64,000 bases of DNA from positions 3,472,001-3,536,000 of the forward strand of contig NW_025408667.1 of assembly GCF_020360975.1 (NCBI RefSeq), in the 5' to 3' direction. The notes below the pieces were generated by a model. It did no database searches. It was given only the letters and a program-made list of their open reading frames with translations, and was not told the DNA's origin. Source of the stretch: Hirsutella rhossiliensis. Taxonomy: Eukaryota > Ascomycota > Sordariomycetes > Hypocreales > Ophiocordycipitaceae. Below are positions 22,473 to 35,500 of this stretch, in pieces. The number at the start of each line of letters is the position of its first letter. The first letter of the stretch is position 1. A program made the translations under genes and the position numbers.

Positions 22473-25400
22473 GTAGTTCCTAGGTATTTTCCTTTAGTCT
22501 ATATCCCTTTTACTTAATAAGGTATTCTTATTACTAACCTTATTTTCTTATATCTAGTATTTATTCTACTTTATATTCTTTATTATCGTTAACTTCGATT
22601 TTTTCCTATAGTTTAGCGTTTTATAGCGCTAGTTTTAATAATAATATATAAAATATTAGGTATATCCGTATTATTATTAGTAGCGAAAGTTCGTAGTTAA
22701 CTTTTAAAATAGTTTTCTTAACCTTAAATAGTCTAAGTTTCTTAAAATCGAATTTATTACTTAGTTATTTTATTTTAATATTTCGTTATATAAGGTAGAT
22801 TATATCTCCCTCTTAAAAGATTAGTCCCTATAATATTTTCCGATTATAGTAAGTAGATATTTATTCTCTAATAAATTAAAGTTCTTATTATATTTCTTTA
22901 TATAATTTTCGTAGCTAATTTACTTATAGTATCGCTTATTCCGCTTATAGCCCTTATTAAGTAACCTTAAATACTTCTAAGTTATATCTATAATTAGCGT
23001 ATACTAGTAAGAGCTTAGTTATTTCTATAACTAAGCTATTATAAGCTAGTTACGCTATTAGTAGCTATTTAACTTAATTATTTTATTTATAGCTAATATA
23101 GTATTATAAATATTATTTAAGCGTTTAGTTAAGTCGTTTTATTTATCTATTTATTTATAGGTAATAAGCTATACTAAGCTTATATTTCGTTCTTAATTAT
23201 ACTATAAGAGCTTACTAAAACTTAGCTATAAATATACTTCCTTTATTAAAGATAATCTTATTTAATAGTCTATAATTACTAATAATAGTTTATAGGAATA
23301 TATATACTAGCTCTTTTATATTACTTACTTCTTTATATAGTAAGAAGTACCTATACTTTATTAGTCTATTAGTAATAATAAATATACTATTATACTTAAC
23401 GTTAGTTAAAAGTTCTTTTAATAGTAGTAGCTTTATAATATAGTCGAAAGCTATTAAATCCTATAGTTTCTTTAGTACTAATAGCGGTTATAATTCTTTA
23501 TATAGTTTATATTATTTAGCTTTACTTTATATATAAAGTTTATATTCTTTAATAACTTATTATACTACTTCTTTAAGCTATAGGAAGTTATATTATCGTT
23601 TAATCTATTTTATTATTCTTTAGATTCCTTAATATCTATATATTAGATATTTATATATATCTTATATAACTTTATCTTATAATTTTAGTAGTATCTAGAT
23701 TTTATTTTTATATATTAGAACTTTTAAATATCCTATATTATATCTATTTAGTACTTTATATTCTTTTATCTATTTTAAGATCTTTTAGTAAGTTAAGTCG
23801 TTAGGTTATATTTTAAATATTATATTTAGCTATTATTACTAGTAGTTTCTGTTTTTATTAATTTCTAAGAGCTATCCTTTTACTATAGGTGCTCCTATAT
23901 TATAGTTACTTTATTGACTAAGGGTATTAGCTCGACTATTTTCTATTCCTTTTCTATAGATTATTTTATAGTTAAATTCTAATAAATATTCGGCCTATTA
24001 GATCTATCGTCTATTTAACTATTATATTATTATAAAATATAAGATATTCTTATAATTTATATAGACCTTAACTTTATATTTACTTTTAAGAAGGTAGTAT
24101 CGAAATTCCTTAAAAGCTTAAATAATTATAAGGAATTCTTTATTATAGATAAGGTAATTAAGTTCTACGCTATATAGCTTTTTTAAGTAAAATATAATTA
24201 GTTATAGTTTTTCTTTATTATCTTTTTATCCGATTTATACTCCTAGAGTAAAGTCTAATATATTAGTTTTAAGTTCGATTTATTATTTTAGATTAAAGGT
24301 AGTTAAAACTAGTTCTTATATAATTATAGTCTTAATATAATCGAAAGCTTCGTTAGCTTTATCGCCCTATATAAATTCTTTTTCCTTCTTTATTAAGTTA
24401 TATAGTAGTACTATAATCTTTCCGAAATCTTTAATAAATTATCGGTAGTAATTTATAAATCCTAGGAAGCTTTATACGTCCTTAACGTTCTTTAGCGTTA
24501 GCTATTCTTTAACTAAGTTAATCTTATCTTATTATATTTATATCTCTCTTAGTAAGATTATATATCTAAGGAAGTCTACTTCCTATATATAGAACTTACT
24601 TTTCTTTAGTTTAACTAGTAACTTTATATTCTAAAGTACGTAAAGTACCTTATAGATATATTCCTTATATTCTTCTAAGGTATCTAAGAAGATTAGAATA
24701 TTATCTAGGTATACTACTACTAAGATATCTAAGTATTCGCGTAGGATATTATTAATTATCCGTTTAAAGGTAGCTAGTATATTTATAAGTCTAAATAGTA
24801 TTACTAGATATTTAAATAGTTTAAATTTTATTCTAAAGGCTATTATTTATTTATATCCCTTTTTTATATATATTAAGTTATAGGCGCCTTTAAGATTAAG
24901 GGCTATAAACTATTTTTAACTATATAGTTAATCTTATAGTTTTAATATAAGCGGTAATAGTATTTAGTCCTTTATTATAATATCGTTTAAGCCTCTATAG
25001 TTAATAACTAGTTATAGCTTACTATTTTTCTTTAAAATAAATATAACTAGGTAGCTTACTTTAAATATTAATGTTTATATATATCCCTTTTATAGATTCT
25101 TATTAAGGTAGTTATATAGCGTTTATAGTTACTTTTCGTTTAAGTTATAGATCTTATAGAATGTTAGTATTATTCTATCCTTAAGATAAATTTTATAGTC
25201 CTATTAGCTATATTTAAGTAACCTTATCTTAAGTTCTTCCTTAAAGAGTTTATTATATTTCTAGTATTCTTAAGGGATATTCTTTATTCTATCTTATAGG
25301 CTTTATTCTTTCTCTTAAAAGCTAGTTTCTCTTAACTTAAGCTCTTTATTAATTTATTTAAGGTCTTTCCTTAAAGTAGTAATAACTCTTTAGATCTTTA

Positions 25401-25493
25401 TATTATATCTTTTATTTTATTTATATCGGATACTAGGTTATATAGCTATATTAGTTAGTATATAGGTCTTATTAGTCGATTTTATTATATTTA

Positions 25494-25943
25494 TATAACG
25501 ACCGGTGTTATTCCTAAGGGATAAACCTATTAAGGGGTTTATATTAGCAGATATAATAGGGCGTGGTCTAAGTAATAAAAAGTATATTACGTTAGTAATA
25601 AGTCGGAGGTCGTAGACCGTAGACTATAACTAGGTAATCGGAATTAAAGATAGAATTATAATAAAGATCGGTGTTAAAAGCTAGAGAGCTATCTATCTAA
25701 AGGAGTAAAAGTAGGTAGCTATATATACCCATAGAGACTGTCCTTAGATTATAGGCCTAGCTATAATCCCTAATGTTAGATCGTATAGAGCGTAGTAATC
25801 CTATTAATCCTAGATCACTTAGATCTCTGCGATCCCCTCGATCCTATATCCGTTAAATAGTCGTGCCGACTATTTATCCGTTAGACCGTGTTACGTACTT
25901 AACGCGGTCGACCGTTAGCGGCCTAGTAGCCGTGGTCGTAACA
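25494..25943 (-). repeat. 3' LTR of gypsy C (U3 type C)
   Basis: 450 bp. On the minus strand it begins TGTTACGACCACGG, the unmutated TG start, and ends GGTCGTTATA. Its R/U5 side matches copy A but its U3 differs. A fragment of the same U3 lies at 2557-2719. Confidence 0.85.
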
Positions 25944-26085
25944 CGATATCTCCCCTCCTTTTAGTCTTATCCGTAAGACCTACTGCAGCTGCCTTAGCCG
26001 CCGTATATAAATATACCCTTATCGCGTCGTGCGTAAGTATATCGTTCCTTATTTCTTTATCTTTTTAGGATATACTACTAATAGT

Positions 26086-26764
26086 ATATCTAGTCGTATA
26101 CTAAAAAATCGTTCCTAAAAAGCCTCCGAGCGCGCTACTCTTGCCGAATACATCGACTTAAGTAGAGATCCTACCGATATACCGTATACTCGATGCTTTA
26201 AGGCGAAGAAGACGAATTATCGGATAGCCGAAAATTCTTCGCGCTATAATAATTATATTGCTAGTAGTCGTCCCTATTATAATAGTGTTTTAGTGGCCTC
26301 TTCTTATAAGTGTCTTCTAATTCTTTCTACGTATAGTAGCTAACGTATTTCTTCTAGTAACTAAATTATTAGCGGAGCAGCGTAGGCTATATTCCGAAGA
26401 GGAGGAAGCTAGGGAAGCCTTATTAGAGCTTTAGGCGCAGCTTACGAACCTTTAGTCGTAAATATCTATCGCCGTTAATCGTTTAGCTTATATCCGGAAG
26501 ATTCGAAATTATACGAAAGAAAAGAGTTCTAAGTTATTTCGTCGTAGTATCTAAGAAGTAGATACCGAGGATAGCGTTTTGCCTACGCTCGATACGCATA
26601 AGCATTAGGTGGCAAATAATTTACAATTATTAGGCGTTCCTAACGAGGCGAATTAGTCCTCGTTCGGTATTAGCGAGGAGTTTATGGATCTTAGTCCTTT
26701 AATCCCTCCTAAACCTTCTAGTAAAATTATCGAAGTAGAGAGCCGTAGTAGGTTAAGTGCTTAA
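26086..26764 (+). pseudogene. Antisense Zn2Cys6-like gene of gypsy C, best-preserved coiled coil
   Basis: Starts at ATA (ancestral ATG) with S-S-R, as in copy A. Residues 34, 37, 45, 54, 57 and 64 (26185-26277) read Y, C, Y, Y, Y, Y with spacing 2-7-8-2-6. An intron at 26306-26357 (52 nt, donor now ATAAGT, GCTAACG branch, TTCTAG end, phase 1) restores the frame to LLAEQRRLYSEEEEAREALL, an acidic coiled-coil region. This continues to a conserved S-R-L-S-A-stop at 26764. Only a few internal stops occur, all CAG/CAA-derived. It is convergent with and overlaps the end of the sense chromodomain frame. No expression evidence is available. Confidence 0.7.
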
Positions 26765-29700
26765 GTAGTTCCTAGGTATTTTCCTCTAGTCCGTATCCCT
26801 TTTACTTAATAAGGTATTCTTATTACTAACCTTATTTTCTTATATCTAGTATTTATTCTACTTTATATTCTTAATCGTCGTTAACTTTGATTTTTTCCTA
26901 TAGTTTAGCGTTTCGTAGCGCTAGTTCTAATAATAAGATATAAAATATCGGGTATATCCATATTATTATTAGTAGCGAAAGTTTATAGTTAACTTTTAAA
27001 ATAGCTTTCTTAACCTTAAACGGTCTAAGTTTCTTAAAATCTAATTTATTGCTTAGTCGTTTTATTTTAATATTTCGTTATACGAGGTAGACTATATCTC
27101 CCTCTTAAAAGATTAGTCCCTATAATCTTTTCCGGTTATAGTAAGTAGACATTCGTTTTCTAACGAATTAAAGTTCTTATTATATTTCTTTATATAATTT
27201 TCGTAGCTAATCTACTTATAGTATCGCTCGTTCCGCTTATAGTCCTTATCGAGTAACCTTAAATACTTCTAGGTTATATCTATAATTAGCGTATATTAGT
27301 AAGAGCTTAGTTATTTCCGTAACTAAGCTATTATAAGCTAGTTACGCTATTAGTAGCTATTTAACTTAATCGTTTTATTCGTAGCTAATATAGTATCGTA
27401 AATATTATTTAAGCGTTTAGTTAAGTCGTTCTATTTATCTATCCGTTTATAGGTAATAAGCTATACTAAGCTTATATTTCGTCCCTAATTATACTATAAG
27501 AGCTTACTAAAATTTAGCTATAAACGTGCTTCCTCTATTAAAGATAATCTCGTTCGGTAGTCCGTAATTACTAATAATTATTCGTAGGAATATATATACT
27601 AGCTCTTCTATATTACTTACTTCTTTATACGGTAAAAAGTATCTATACTTCGTTAATCTATTAGTAATAACGAATATACTATCGTACTTAACGTTAGTTA
27701 TAGGTTCTTTTAACGGTAGTAGCTTTATAATATAGTCGAAAGCTATTAAATCCTATGGTTTCTCTAGTACTAGTAGCGGTTATAATTCTCCGTATAGTTT
27801 ATATCGTTTAGCTTTACTTCGTATATAAAGTTTATATTCTTTAATAACTTTTCGTACTACTTCCTTAAGCTATAGGAAGTTATATTATCGTTTAATCCGT
27901 TCTATTATTCTTTAGATTCCTTAGTGTCTATATATTAAATATTCGTATATATCTTATATAACTTTATCTTATAACGCTAGTAGTATCTAGATTTTATTCT
28001 TATATATTAAAACTTCCGAATATTCTATATTATATCCTTTTAGTGCTTTATATTCTTTTATCTATTTTAGGATCTTCTAGTAAGTCGAGTCGTCGGGTTA
28101 TACTTTAAATATTATATTTAGCTATCGTTGCTAGTAGTTCCCGTTTTCGTTGATTTCTAGGAGTTATCCTTTCGCTATAGGTACTCCTATATCGTAGTTA
28201 CTTTATCGACTAAGGGTATTAGCTCGACCGTTTTCTATTCCTTTTCTATAGATTATTTCGTAGTCGAATTCTAATAAGTATTCGGCCTATCGGATCTATC
28301 GTCCGTTTAACTATTATATTATTATAAAGTATAAGATATTCTTATAATCTATATAGACCTTAACTTTATATTTACTTCCGAGAAGGTAGTATCGAAGTTC
28401 CTTAAAAGCTTAAATAATTACAAGGAATTCTTTATCGTAGATAGGGTAATTAAGTTCTACGCTATATAGCTTCTTTAAATAGAATGCAATTAGTCGTAGT
28501 TTTCCTTTATTATCTTTTTATCCGATTTATACTCCTAGAGTAAAGTCTAATATATTAGTTTCGAGTTCGATTTATTATTCTAGATTAAAGGTAGTTAAGA
28601 CTAGTTCTTATATAATCGTAGTCTTAATATATTCGAAAGCTTCGTTAGCTTTATCGTCCTATATAAATCCTTTTTCCTTCTTCGTTAAGTTATATAGTAG
28701 TGCTATAATCTTTCCGAAATCTTTAATAAATTATCGGTAGTAATTTATAAATCCTAGGAAACTTTATACGTCCTTAACGTTCTTTAGCGTTAGCTATTCT
28801 TTAACTAAGTTAATCTTATCTTATTATATTTATATCTCTCTTAGTAAGATCGTATATCTAAGGAAGTCTACTTCCTATATATAGAACTTACTTTTCTTTA
28901 GTTTAACTAGTAACTTCGTATTCTAAAGTACGCGGAGTACCTTATAGACGTATTCCTTATATTCTTTTAGGGTATCCGAGAAGATTAAGATATTATCTAG
29001 GTATACTACTATAAAGATATCTAAGTGTTTACGTAGGATATTATTAATTATCCGTTAAAAGGTAGCTAGTGTATTTATAAGTCTAAATAGTATTACTAAA
29101 TATTCGAATAGTCCGAATTTCGTTCTAAAGGCTATTATCTATTTATATCCCTTCTTTATACGTATTAAGTTATAGGCGCCTTTAAGATCGAGGGCTATAA
29201 ACTATTTTTTGCTATATAGTCGATCTCGTAGTTTTAATATAAGCGGTAATAGTATTCGGTCCTTTATTATAATATCGTTTAGGCGTCTATAGTCGATAAC
29301 TAGTCGTAGCTTACCGTTTTTCTTTAAAATAAATATAACTAGGTAGCCTACTTTAGATATTAACGTTCGTATATATCCCTTTCGTAGATTCTTATCGAGG
29401 TAGTCGCGTAGCGTTTATAGTTGCTTTTCGTTTAGGTTATAGATCTTATAGAACGTTGGCGTTATTCTATCCTTAAGATAAATTTCGTGGTCCTATTAAC
29501 TATATTTAGGTAACCCTATCTTTAGTTCTTCTTTAAAGAGTTTATTATATTTCTAGTATTCCTAAGGGATATTCTTTATTCTATCTTATAAGCTTTGTTC
29601 TTTCTTTTAAGAGCTAGTTTCTCTTAACTTAAGCTCTTTATTAATTTATTTAAGGTCTTTCCTTAGAGTAGTAATAACTCTTCGGATCTTTATATTATAT

Positions 29701-31671
29701 CCTTTATTCTATTTATATCGGATACTAGGTTATATAGCTATATTAGTTAGTACGTAGGTCTTATTAGTCGATTTTATTATATCCGCTAGTTCGGTTACTA
29801 TTTTCGTTCGTATCGCTAAAGCCCGTAATAATTTACTTAAACGGTTATCCCTTTTATCCTATTTAGTAGCTAAATTATCGTAAAATTTTACTTTCTTCTA
29901 AATCTACTAGTCCTAGAAACTTACGTCTTTATTCTAACATAGCTAGCTAGTTTTCTAGTTAATTAGTAGGTTGCTCTCCTATAGCTATAGAAGCCCTAAT
30001 ATAAGGTCGTATTCTCTAATATCTATAATATTAAAGTTAACTTATTCGTCGTAGCCCTAGATATTAATATCGAGGTAATTAATCTCTATATTAATAATTC
30101 CGTTATTATAGTTAAAGGCCTCTCCTTTAATATTTATAAGTTTATATAGATCTTTCTTATATCTCTATATAAGTCGGTAATAATTAACGACTCTAGGTAA
30201 AACGTAATTGCCTATCGCGCCGTAGTCTAAAAGTATACGTGCGTAATATCCCGCGATTTAGATATCTAATACTATTTAGTCGCTATAGCTTACCGTTGCT
30301 ATATATAGGGTCCTTAGATCTTATCGTATCGTGCTAGTCTATAGCCCTTTTATAGATAGCGTACCTCGTTTTTTGCTTAGTCCTTATTCGTTTCGTTTAT
30401 ATATTCTTCTTTAATTTATTGCTAGTATCGTTTCTTTATTCTTTCGTCGCGTTAAGTTATTATTTAACTTAAGAGGCTAACTTCTTATAACTAGTCGAAG
30501 ATTTCTTATTTCTCGACGCTATATCGTTTATACTAAGTCGCTTCGCAGTTAATTGCGTGGTTTATATCGCAATTCTATTCGTTTTCGTACTAAAGGTCGA
30601 GTTTTCGTTCTATATCTTTTTATTTTTCGCGTAGTATTTCTATATCGATTTTTCCTTAGTCGAATACGGCTTATAGCCTTTATACGTATTGCTAATAATC
30701 TTTTAGTATACCGTTATATCGTTTATACTATACTTATACTTTTTTATATTTATAAACTCTATAGTTCGGGTATACGTATTCGTTATAATCTTCTTTATTA
30801 TATTTAATTCGTTGCGTAAGTCTTTAAAAGATTAATAGTTCGGATGCCTTAAAGCGAGTAGCGCTATACTATTCTTCTATTTTAGCGTGTTTATAGATTT
30901 TATATATCTCTAAAAGATATCTCGTTAATAAACTATAATTATCGCGGCATTTAAGTAGCGTGCCGTAATCGGGTTCTAATAATATAACTTAGTCGTTTAG
31001 GTAGCGTTAATCGATTTTCTAGTAGTTTAGTTCTATACTTAGGTAGGGTTTCGAAAGTACTTATCCCTCGAATCTAACTAAGAAGGCGTTATATCGTGCC
31101 TTTATCTAGAAGTATATTATATAATCTAGGTAGATATATAATATCTATAAAATATACTTATAGTGCTTATAAGTAAGTAGTATTTATAGATCGTCTTTAA
31201 ATTCTCCTCGTAGTTACTATTCTCGTTATAGAGCTATAAAGGTATCGACTATAGCAATAGCTATAGCGTAGTCTCCTTTACGTAGTGCCGGTTAATACCG
31301 AATTAATATAGCTTATTAGTTTTCCGTAAGAATTTAAGGTATTTATTAGGTTCTAATTTTAAGTATTTCTTCGAATTCTTTAAAGTATAGAGCGTGTTCT
31401 CTAATCGTAGTATTTTCCCTTAGTAGCGAGGGTAGTAGTATAAGTTCGTTCTCGTCTTCCGTTTCTCTAGGTATTTCTTATTCTTTAGAGCTTATATCGT
31501 CGATACTTCGTTATTCCTCTTTAAGTAGTTATCCGAGTTTCGTAAGGATAAGGGCTACGTCTATATCTTCTTTATTATATTGCTTATAGACTACCCGTCG
31601 TTATTATCGATCTTTATTTCGTATATCCTCCTAGAATCGTTTGCTGTTCTTCCTAATCTAGTCTTAGGAGA

Positions 31672-31910
31672 CTTAAACTATAAAGTTTATAAATATAAAA
31701 AAGTTTATATATAGTATAAATAATATAATAGTATACTAAGATATTATTAGTAATATATATAAAGACTATAAGCTATATTCGACTAAGGAAAAATCGATAT
31801 AAAAATACTATACGAAAAATAAAAATTCGCTAAACGAAAACTTAACCTTTAATATAAGAATAAATAAAATTATAAAGTATAGTATATAATTAACTATAAA
31901 GTAGTATAAT
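31672..31910 (+). mobile_element. Ty3/gypsy copy D, left part, split by copia
   Basis: Plus-strand family-1 sequence equivalent to copy A 5446-5672 (gag-protease spacer). It is joined abruptly on its left to minus-strand copy C and interrupted on its right by the copia element. The last five bases ATAAT are the copia target duplication. Confidence 0.85.
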
Positions 31911-32394
31911 TGTCGCGAAGCGTGGCCTGATTTCGCAGTTCTCGGAGATATCCCTTGGCACGAGGGACTAAGGAAGCTGAAAAACACCCGGTGTGGAAGA
32001 AGGAAGAAGGAGCTGAAAAGAGGTGCAGAAAGGAGGGTGGGGGCATGAGGGGAAGCAGAAGTGGCGATGGCTTCCTATGGAGGTGGCGAGAGATAAGACG
32101 GATGTGCCGGCAACGGCTGGAAAGGAGGGGAAAAACCGGCAAAAAGCTCGGTAATCGAAAGGACATTAGTGGCTTCTTTAAGCAGGATCTTCTTTGTTAA
32201 TTAAGATGCTAGAAGGGTATAAAGAGGGGCGTTGGATAGAGGAAAGAAGGACAATCAAGGAAATATAACAATCACTCCCTACTGCAATTGCTGCCCTGCA
32301 AGATTCAAACATCTCTGCCCTGCCTGTCCGACCCTTACTTCTACTTTCACCTTCGTGCATTTTATATGCACTTCTCGCATCTCTCTTCGCGAGA
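31911..32394 (+). repeat. 5' LTR of copia element
   Basis: 484 bp. It differs from the 3' LTR at about ten positions, several of them CpA/TpA or TpG/TpA alternatives and a few 1-2 bp indels. Identity is about 97-98% by eye. Confidence 0.93.
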
Positions 32395-32407
32395 GTTATG
32401 AGCCGGG
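32395..32407 (+). promoter_or_regulatory. Half-tRNA(iMet) primer-binding site of copia
   Basis: GTTATGAGCC directly follows the 5' LTR and is complementary to the anticodon arm of initiator tRNA-Met (GGCUCAUAAC). This internal-fragment priming is the hallmark of copia-type elements. Confidence 0.8.
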
Positions 32408-32533
32408 AGGAATAGTATTCCTGTACCTTCCGGCTGCTGCAAAGGCACCCTTCTTGCATCCCTCGTGGCTCCCTTTACCCTCTTACTAGAAAAGCCGATT
32501 TTTAACCGACTTTTCTGCCCCTCTTTCGCAACG

Positions 32534-35500
32534 ATGACGAAAATCGACTCCTCTGCCGTCCCTACGGTCCGTAGGACGATTCTTGCAGAGCCCCAAGATT
32601 GGGATAAGTGGGTAAAGGAGCTACGGGCTCGTGTGGACAGAACCATCCACAATTTGGTCTTCTGACAAGCAGGACCCTCTCGAGCCCCTCTTCGTCCTAG
32701 GGCAACGGAATTTGCAGAGGAGCTACCCTTCTCTGAGCTAACCTCTGCACAACAGAGAGCTTTTTCTGCTGCCTTAGGCGACTACGAGAGTCACCGAAAG
32801 GAATACCTCTACGAAACGAAGCTACTAACGGCTGCTCGTACGGCGATAACGGAATCCGTTAGTGCCGCAAAGTTAATCACTCTTCGAGAAGAAGAGACTC
32901 CTAGGCAGTGGCTTTTAAAGCTCGAGACCTCGACAGCTCCCTCGAGGGGCTATATGACTGACCGTATTAGGAAGACCTATACGGCCCACCTAGGAGCCTT
33001 TTCTGCTAGGAACCTGCTAGCTTCTTCGTGGCTAGCTAAGTGGGAAGAAATCCTTGAGGAAGCTAACCAATACTTCCTCACAGAAGCTCTTTCCGGCTAG
33101 TGGCTACGGGATATATCTCTGCTAATAAAGCCTATTAGTGACGGTTACTCGACTATCTTTCGAGAGGCTAGCCGGGAACTAGACGAAGAGGCTGCTCGAG
33201 TACAACAACAAGCAGTCTTATTCCTTCGTGGCCAGCACTCGACCCAGACGGCTCGACCTGCTGCCCCTGCAGCTGCTGCAGCCCCTGTTGCTGCGGCTCC
33301 CGCTGCTGCTGCTGCTGCGGCTGTTGCTCCTTCGGCTCCTCCTCCCTCGAGAGCATCAACACCGTCATCAACGGCTGCCCTAGGCCCGGCCCCGGCTCCG
33401 CCTCTTGCTCCGGGCCCGGCCCCGGTCCCGTTAGTCAGACCGGCCCGACTAGTCCCCCAATGGACCTTTCAGTCCGTTAGTCGAAAATCAGGGAACTAGT
33501 CGAAATCGAACCTCTTCGTCAAAATCAGCAACAAGGGTAAAAGGGGGTTTTCAAGCAGACCTTCCGGACCGGGACGAGGATTCCTCGAAGAGACAACGTA
33601 CGAGAAGGAATCGACCTACCTGCTAAGCATGCAAAAAGCCCCATCGGCTAGAAGACTGCTGGCAGGTCTTCGAGGAAAACCGACCCGAAGGAATCAACCC
33701 TTTAAAGAGGCTACGAGAAACAGTACAACAGTCTCTTAAAGAGGACCCCTCGTTGCAGAAGAAGATAGACGAGATTCGGGTTGCTAAGAAATAGCAACTA
33801 ATAACGCCGCTGCCCTTATTCGAGCCGCAAATTCGAGGAAAAATCGTTGGTATAGCAAATCCGGCCTTTGTCTTCCCTACGGATCAACAAGGCCAAGACC
33901 AACCGCTAGAGCCCTCCGATTATCCCCTACGAAAATCAGCTATCCTTGACTCTGGTGCTTCCCTCGATATATGCAATACACTCTCACGATTCCGGTCCTT
34001 TAAGAAGGCACGAAGGGAATATCTTATTGCCGGGAATCAACCGTACGGATAGAGGGATACGGAAGGGTGAATTTCACGATGAAATTACCTAACGGATCTA
34101 TACGAATTCTTCGAAGAAAAAGGGTAGCTTTTTGCCCTCGATTTTCAACGAGCCTAATTTCCTTCCGCCTTCTTCGTAAGGAAGGAATCTTCTAGGATAC
34201 GACGTCTGAGCCTACGAGGCTAGTCCAGCAGAATCAGACTATTGGGCTCATCGAGGAGAAATTCGGTCAATTTGTTCTCGAATTCCGACCTATCCTTAGG
34301 AAGGAACCTCTCGAGAAGTCAGCTTTCCCTACTAGGAGGAATAGGTCTACCACAAAGGACCCTCTTCCGGCAGCCCAAGGAGACGGTCTTCTTTGGCACG
34401 CACGACTTGGTCACCCGGGCCCCCTAGCTTTACATAAGCTAGGCCTACAACAAGGCGTACCAATAAGGGGCCCAAAGACCGTCGAATGCGAATATTGCGG
34501 CCAAGGGAAAACCAGGAGACGAATTTCCAGACGAACGCCTATACGGCCGGACCAGCCGTGTGAGGAAATTTGGGTCGACTGGACCAACGTCTCTAGGGAT
34601 CAGGAAAGCTTCGTTAGGGTGATGTTTTTCACAGACGCTTTTTTAGGGATGGTTTTCCCCTATTTCTTACGGACCTACCTAAGCAAGCATAACTGGTCTG
34701 CCCTCCGGGACTTCGTTAACTGGATGAAATCCCACTTTGGCTACGAGGTTAAGAAGATACGGTCTGACGGAGAGCTATTTACGAAGGATATCTCAAATTG
34801 GCTTCGAAAAAGGGGCATTTTACCCCTCCCGTCAGCACCGAATACCCAGGCCCAGAACGGAGGGGCAGAAAGATCAGGGGGTGCTGTGATAGAAAGGGCC
34901 CGTACAATGAGACTTGCTGCAAGGCTTCCACACGACCTTTGGAGGGAAGTCGTTGAGACCGCCTGTTACCTTCGGAACCGGACCCCTAGAGGGACTACCC
35001 AAGGAACAGACTGGAAATCCCCCCTCGAGCTCTTCACGAAGAAAAGGGCCTCGCTAGCCCACCTTCGTGCCTACGGCTGCAAGGCATACGCAATGACTGC
35101 CGATGCACAGCTAAAAAGGAAGAAGAAAAGAAAGCTTGATCCTAGAGCCTTTGTTGGTTACCTCGTTGGTTATAATTCTACGAATATCTTCCGGATCTGG
35201 ATTCCTCTTCTACGGAAGGTTATTTCGACTAGGGATGTGATTTTCGACGAATCTAGCTTCTTCGACGGAAAGAGGATCAACAGCCCCTCTTACTCTCACA
35301 ACGTCAGCTAATTCAGAAGATCCAAATTCCCTTCCCAACAGTCTCAAGAAGAGGCCTAGATAAGGAAATAGAAGAAGAAACCGACGTCGAAGCAGTCGAG
35401 GATAACGCCGACTTCGAAGAAGAAGAAGAGGAAGCTGCTAGATCAGATGATCTAGACGAAGAAGGAGACTATAGGAAAGCGGTAGAGCTGGAATACGCCT

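Larger units (their letters stand above)
21223..25493 (-). mobile_element. Ty3/gypsy chromovirus copy B (3' LTR to RT), heavily RIP-mutated
   Basis: Minus-strand family-1 copy. The 3' LTR is at 21223-21687, then a polypurine-tract complement (CTCCCTTCCTTTTAG), the antisense gene, chromodomain, integrase, RNase H and reverse transcriptase with the Y-L-D-D box at about 24695-24718. It stops at 25493, equivalent to about 6423 of copy A, where copy C begins. CpG is also strongly depleted here, unlike in C, so B is older. Its 5' part is not found beyond C. Confidence 0.85.
25494..31671 (-). mobile_element. Ty3/gypsy chromovirus copy C, nested in B, 5'-truncated, moderately RIP-mutated
   Basis: Minus-strand family-1 copy with 3' LTR 25494-25943, polypurine-tract complement, antisense gene 26086-26764, and pol/gag from about 26727 to 31671 (equivalent to copy A 4530). 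It has the reverse transcriptase Y-L-D-D region at about 28987-29010. CpG remains common while CpA/TpG are rare, so it is younger than B, which it interrupts. The 5' gag start and 5' LTR are absent, and at 31672 an inverted copy (D) begins abruptly. Confidence 0.85.

Noticed and set aside
30553..30807. Small open frames in RIPped gypsy DNA (also 21618-21806 and 54607-54798)
   Set aside because: AT-driven open stretches antisense to or out of frame with recognisable pol, without the features of the antisense gene near the 3' LTR.
31894..32459. Opposing open frames in the copia LTR, repeated at 37711-38211
   Set aside because: They exist on both strands of the LTR, have low-complexity composition and no conservation in the RIPped solo LTR.
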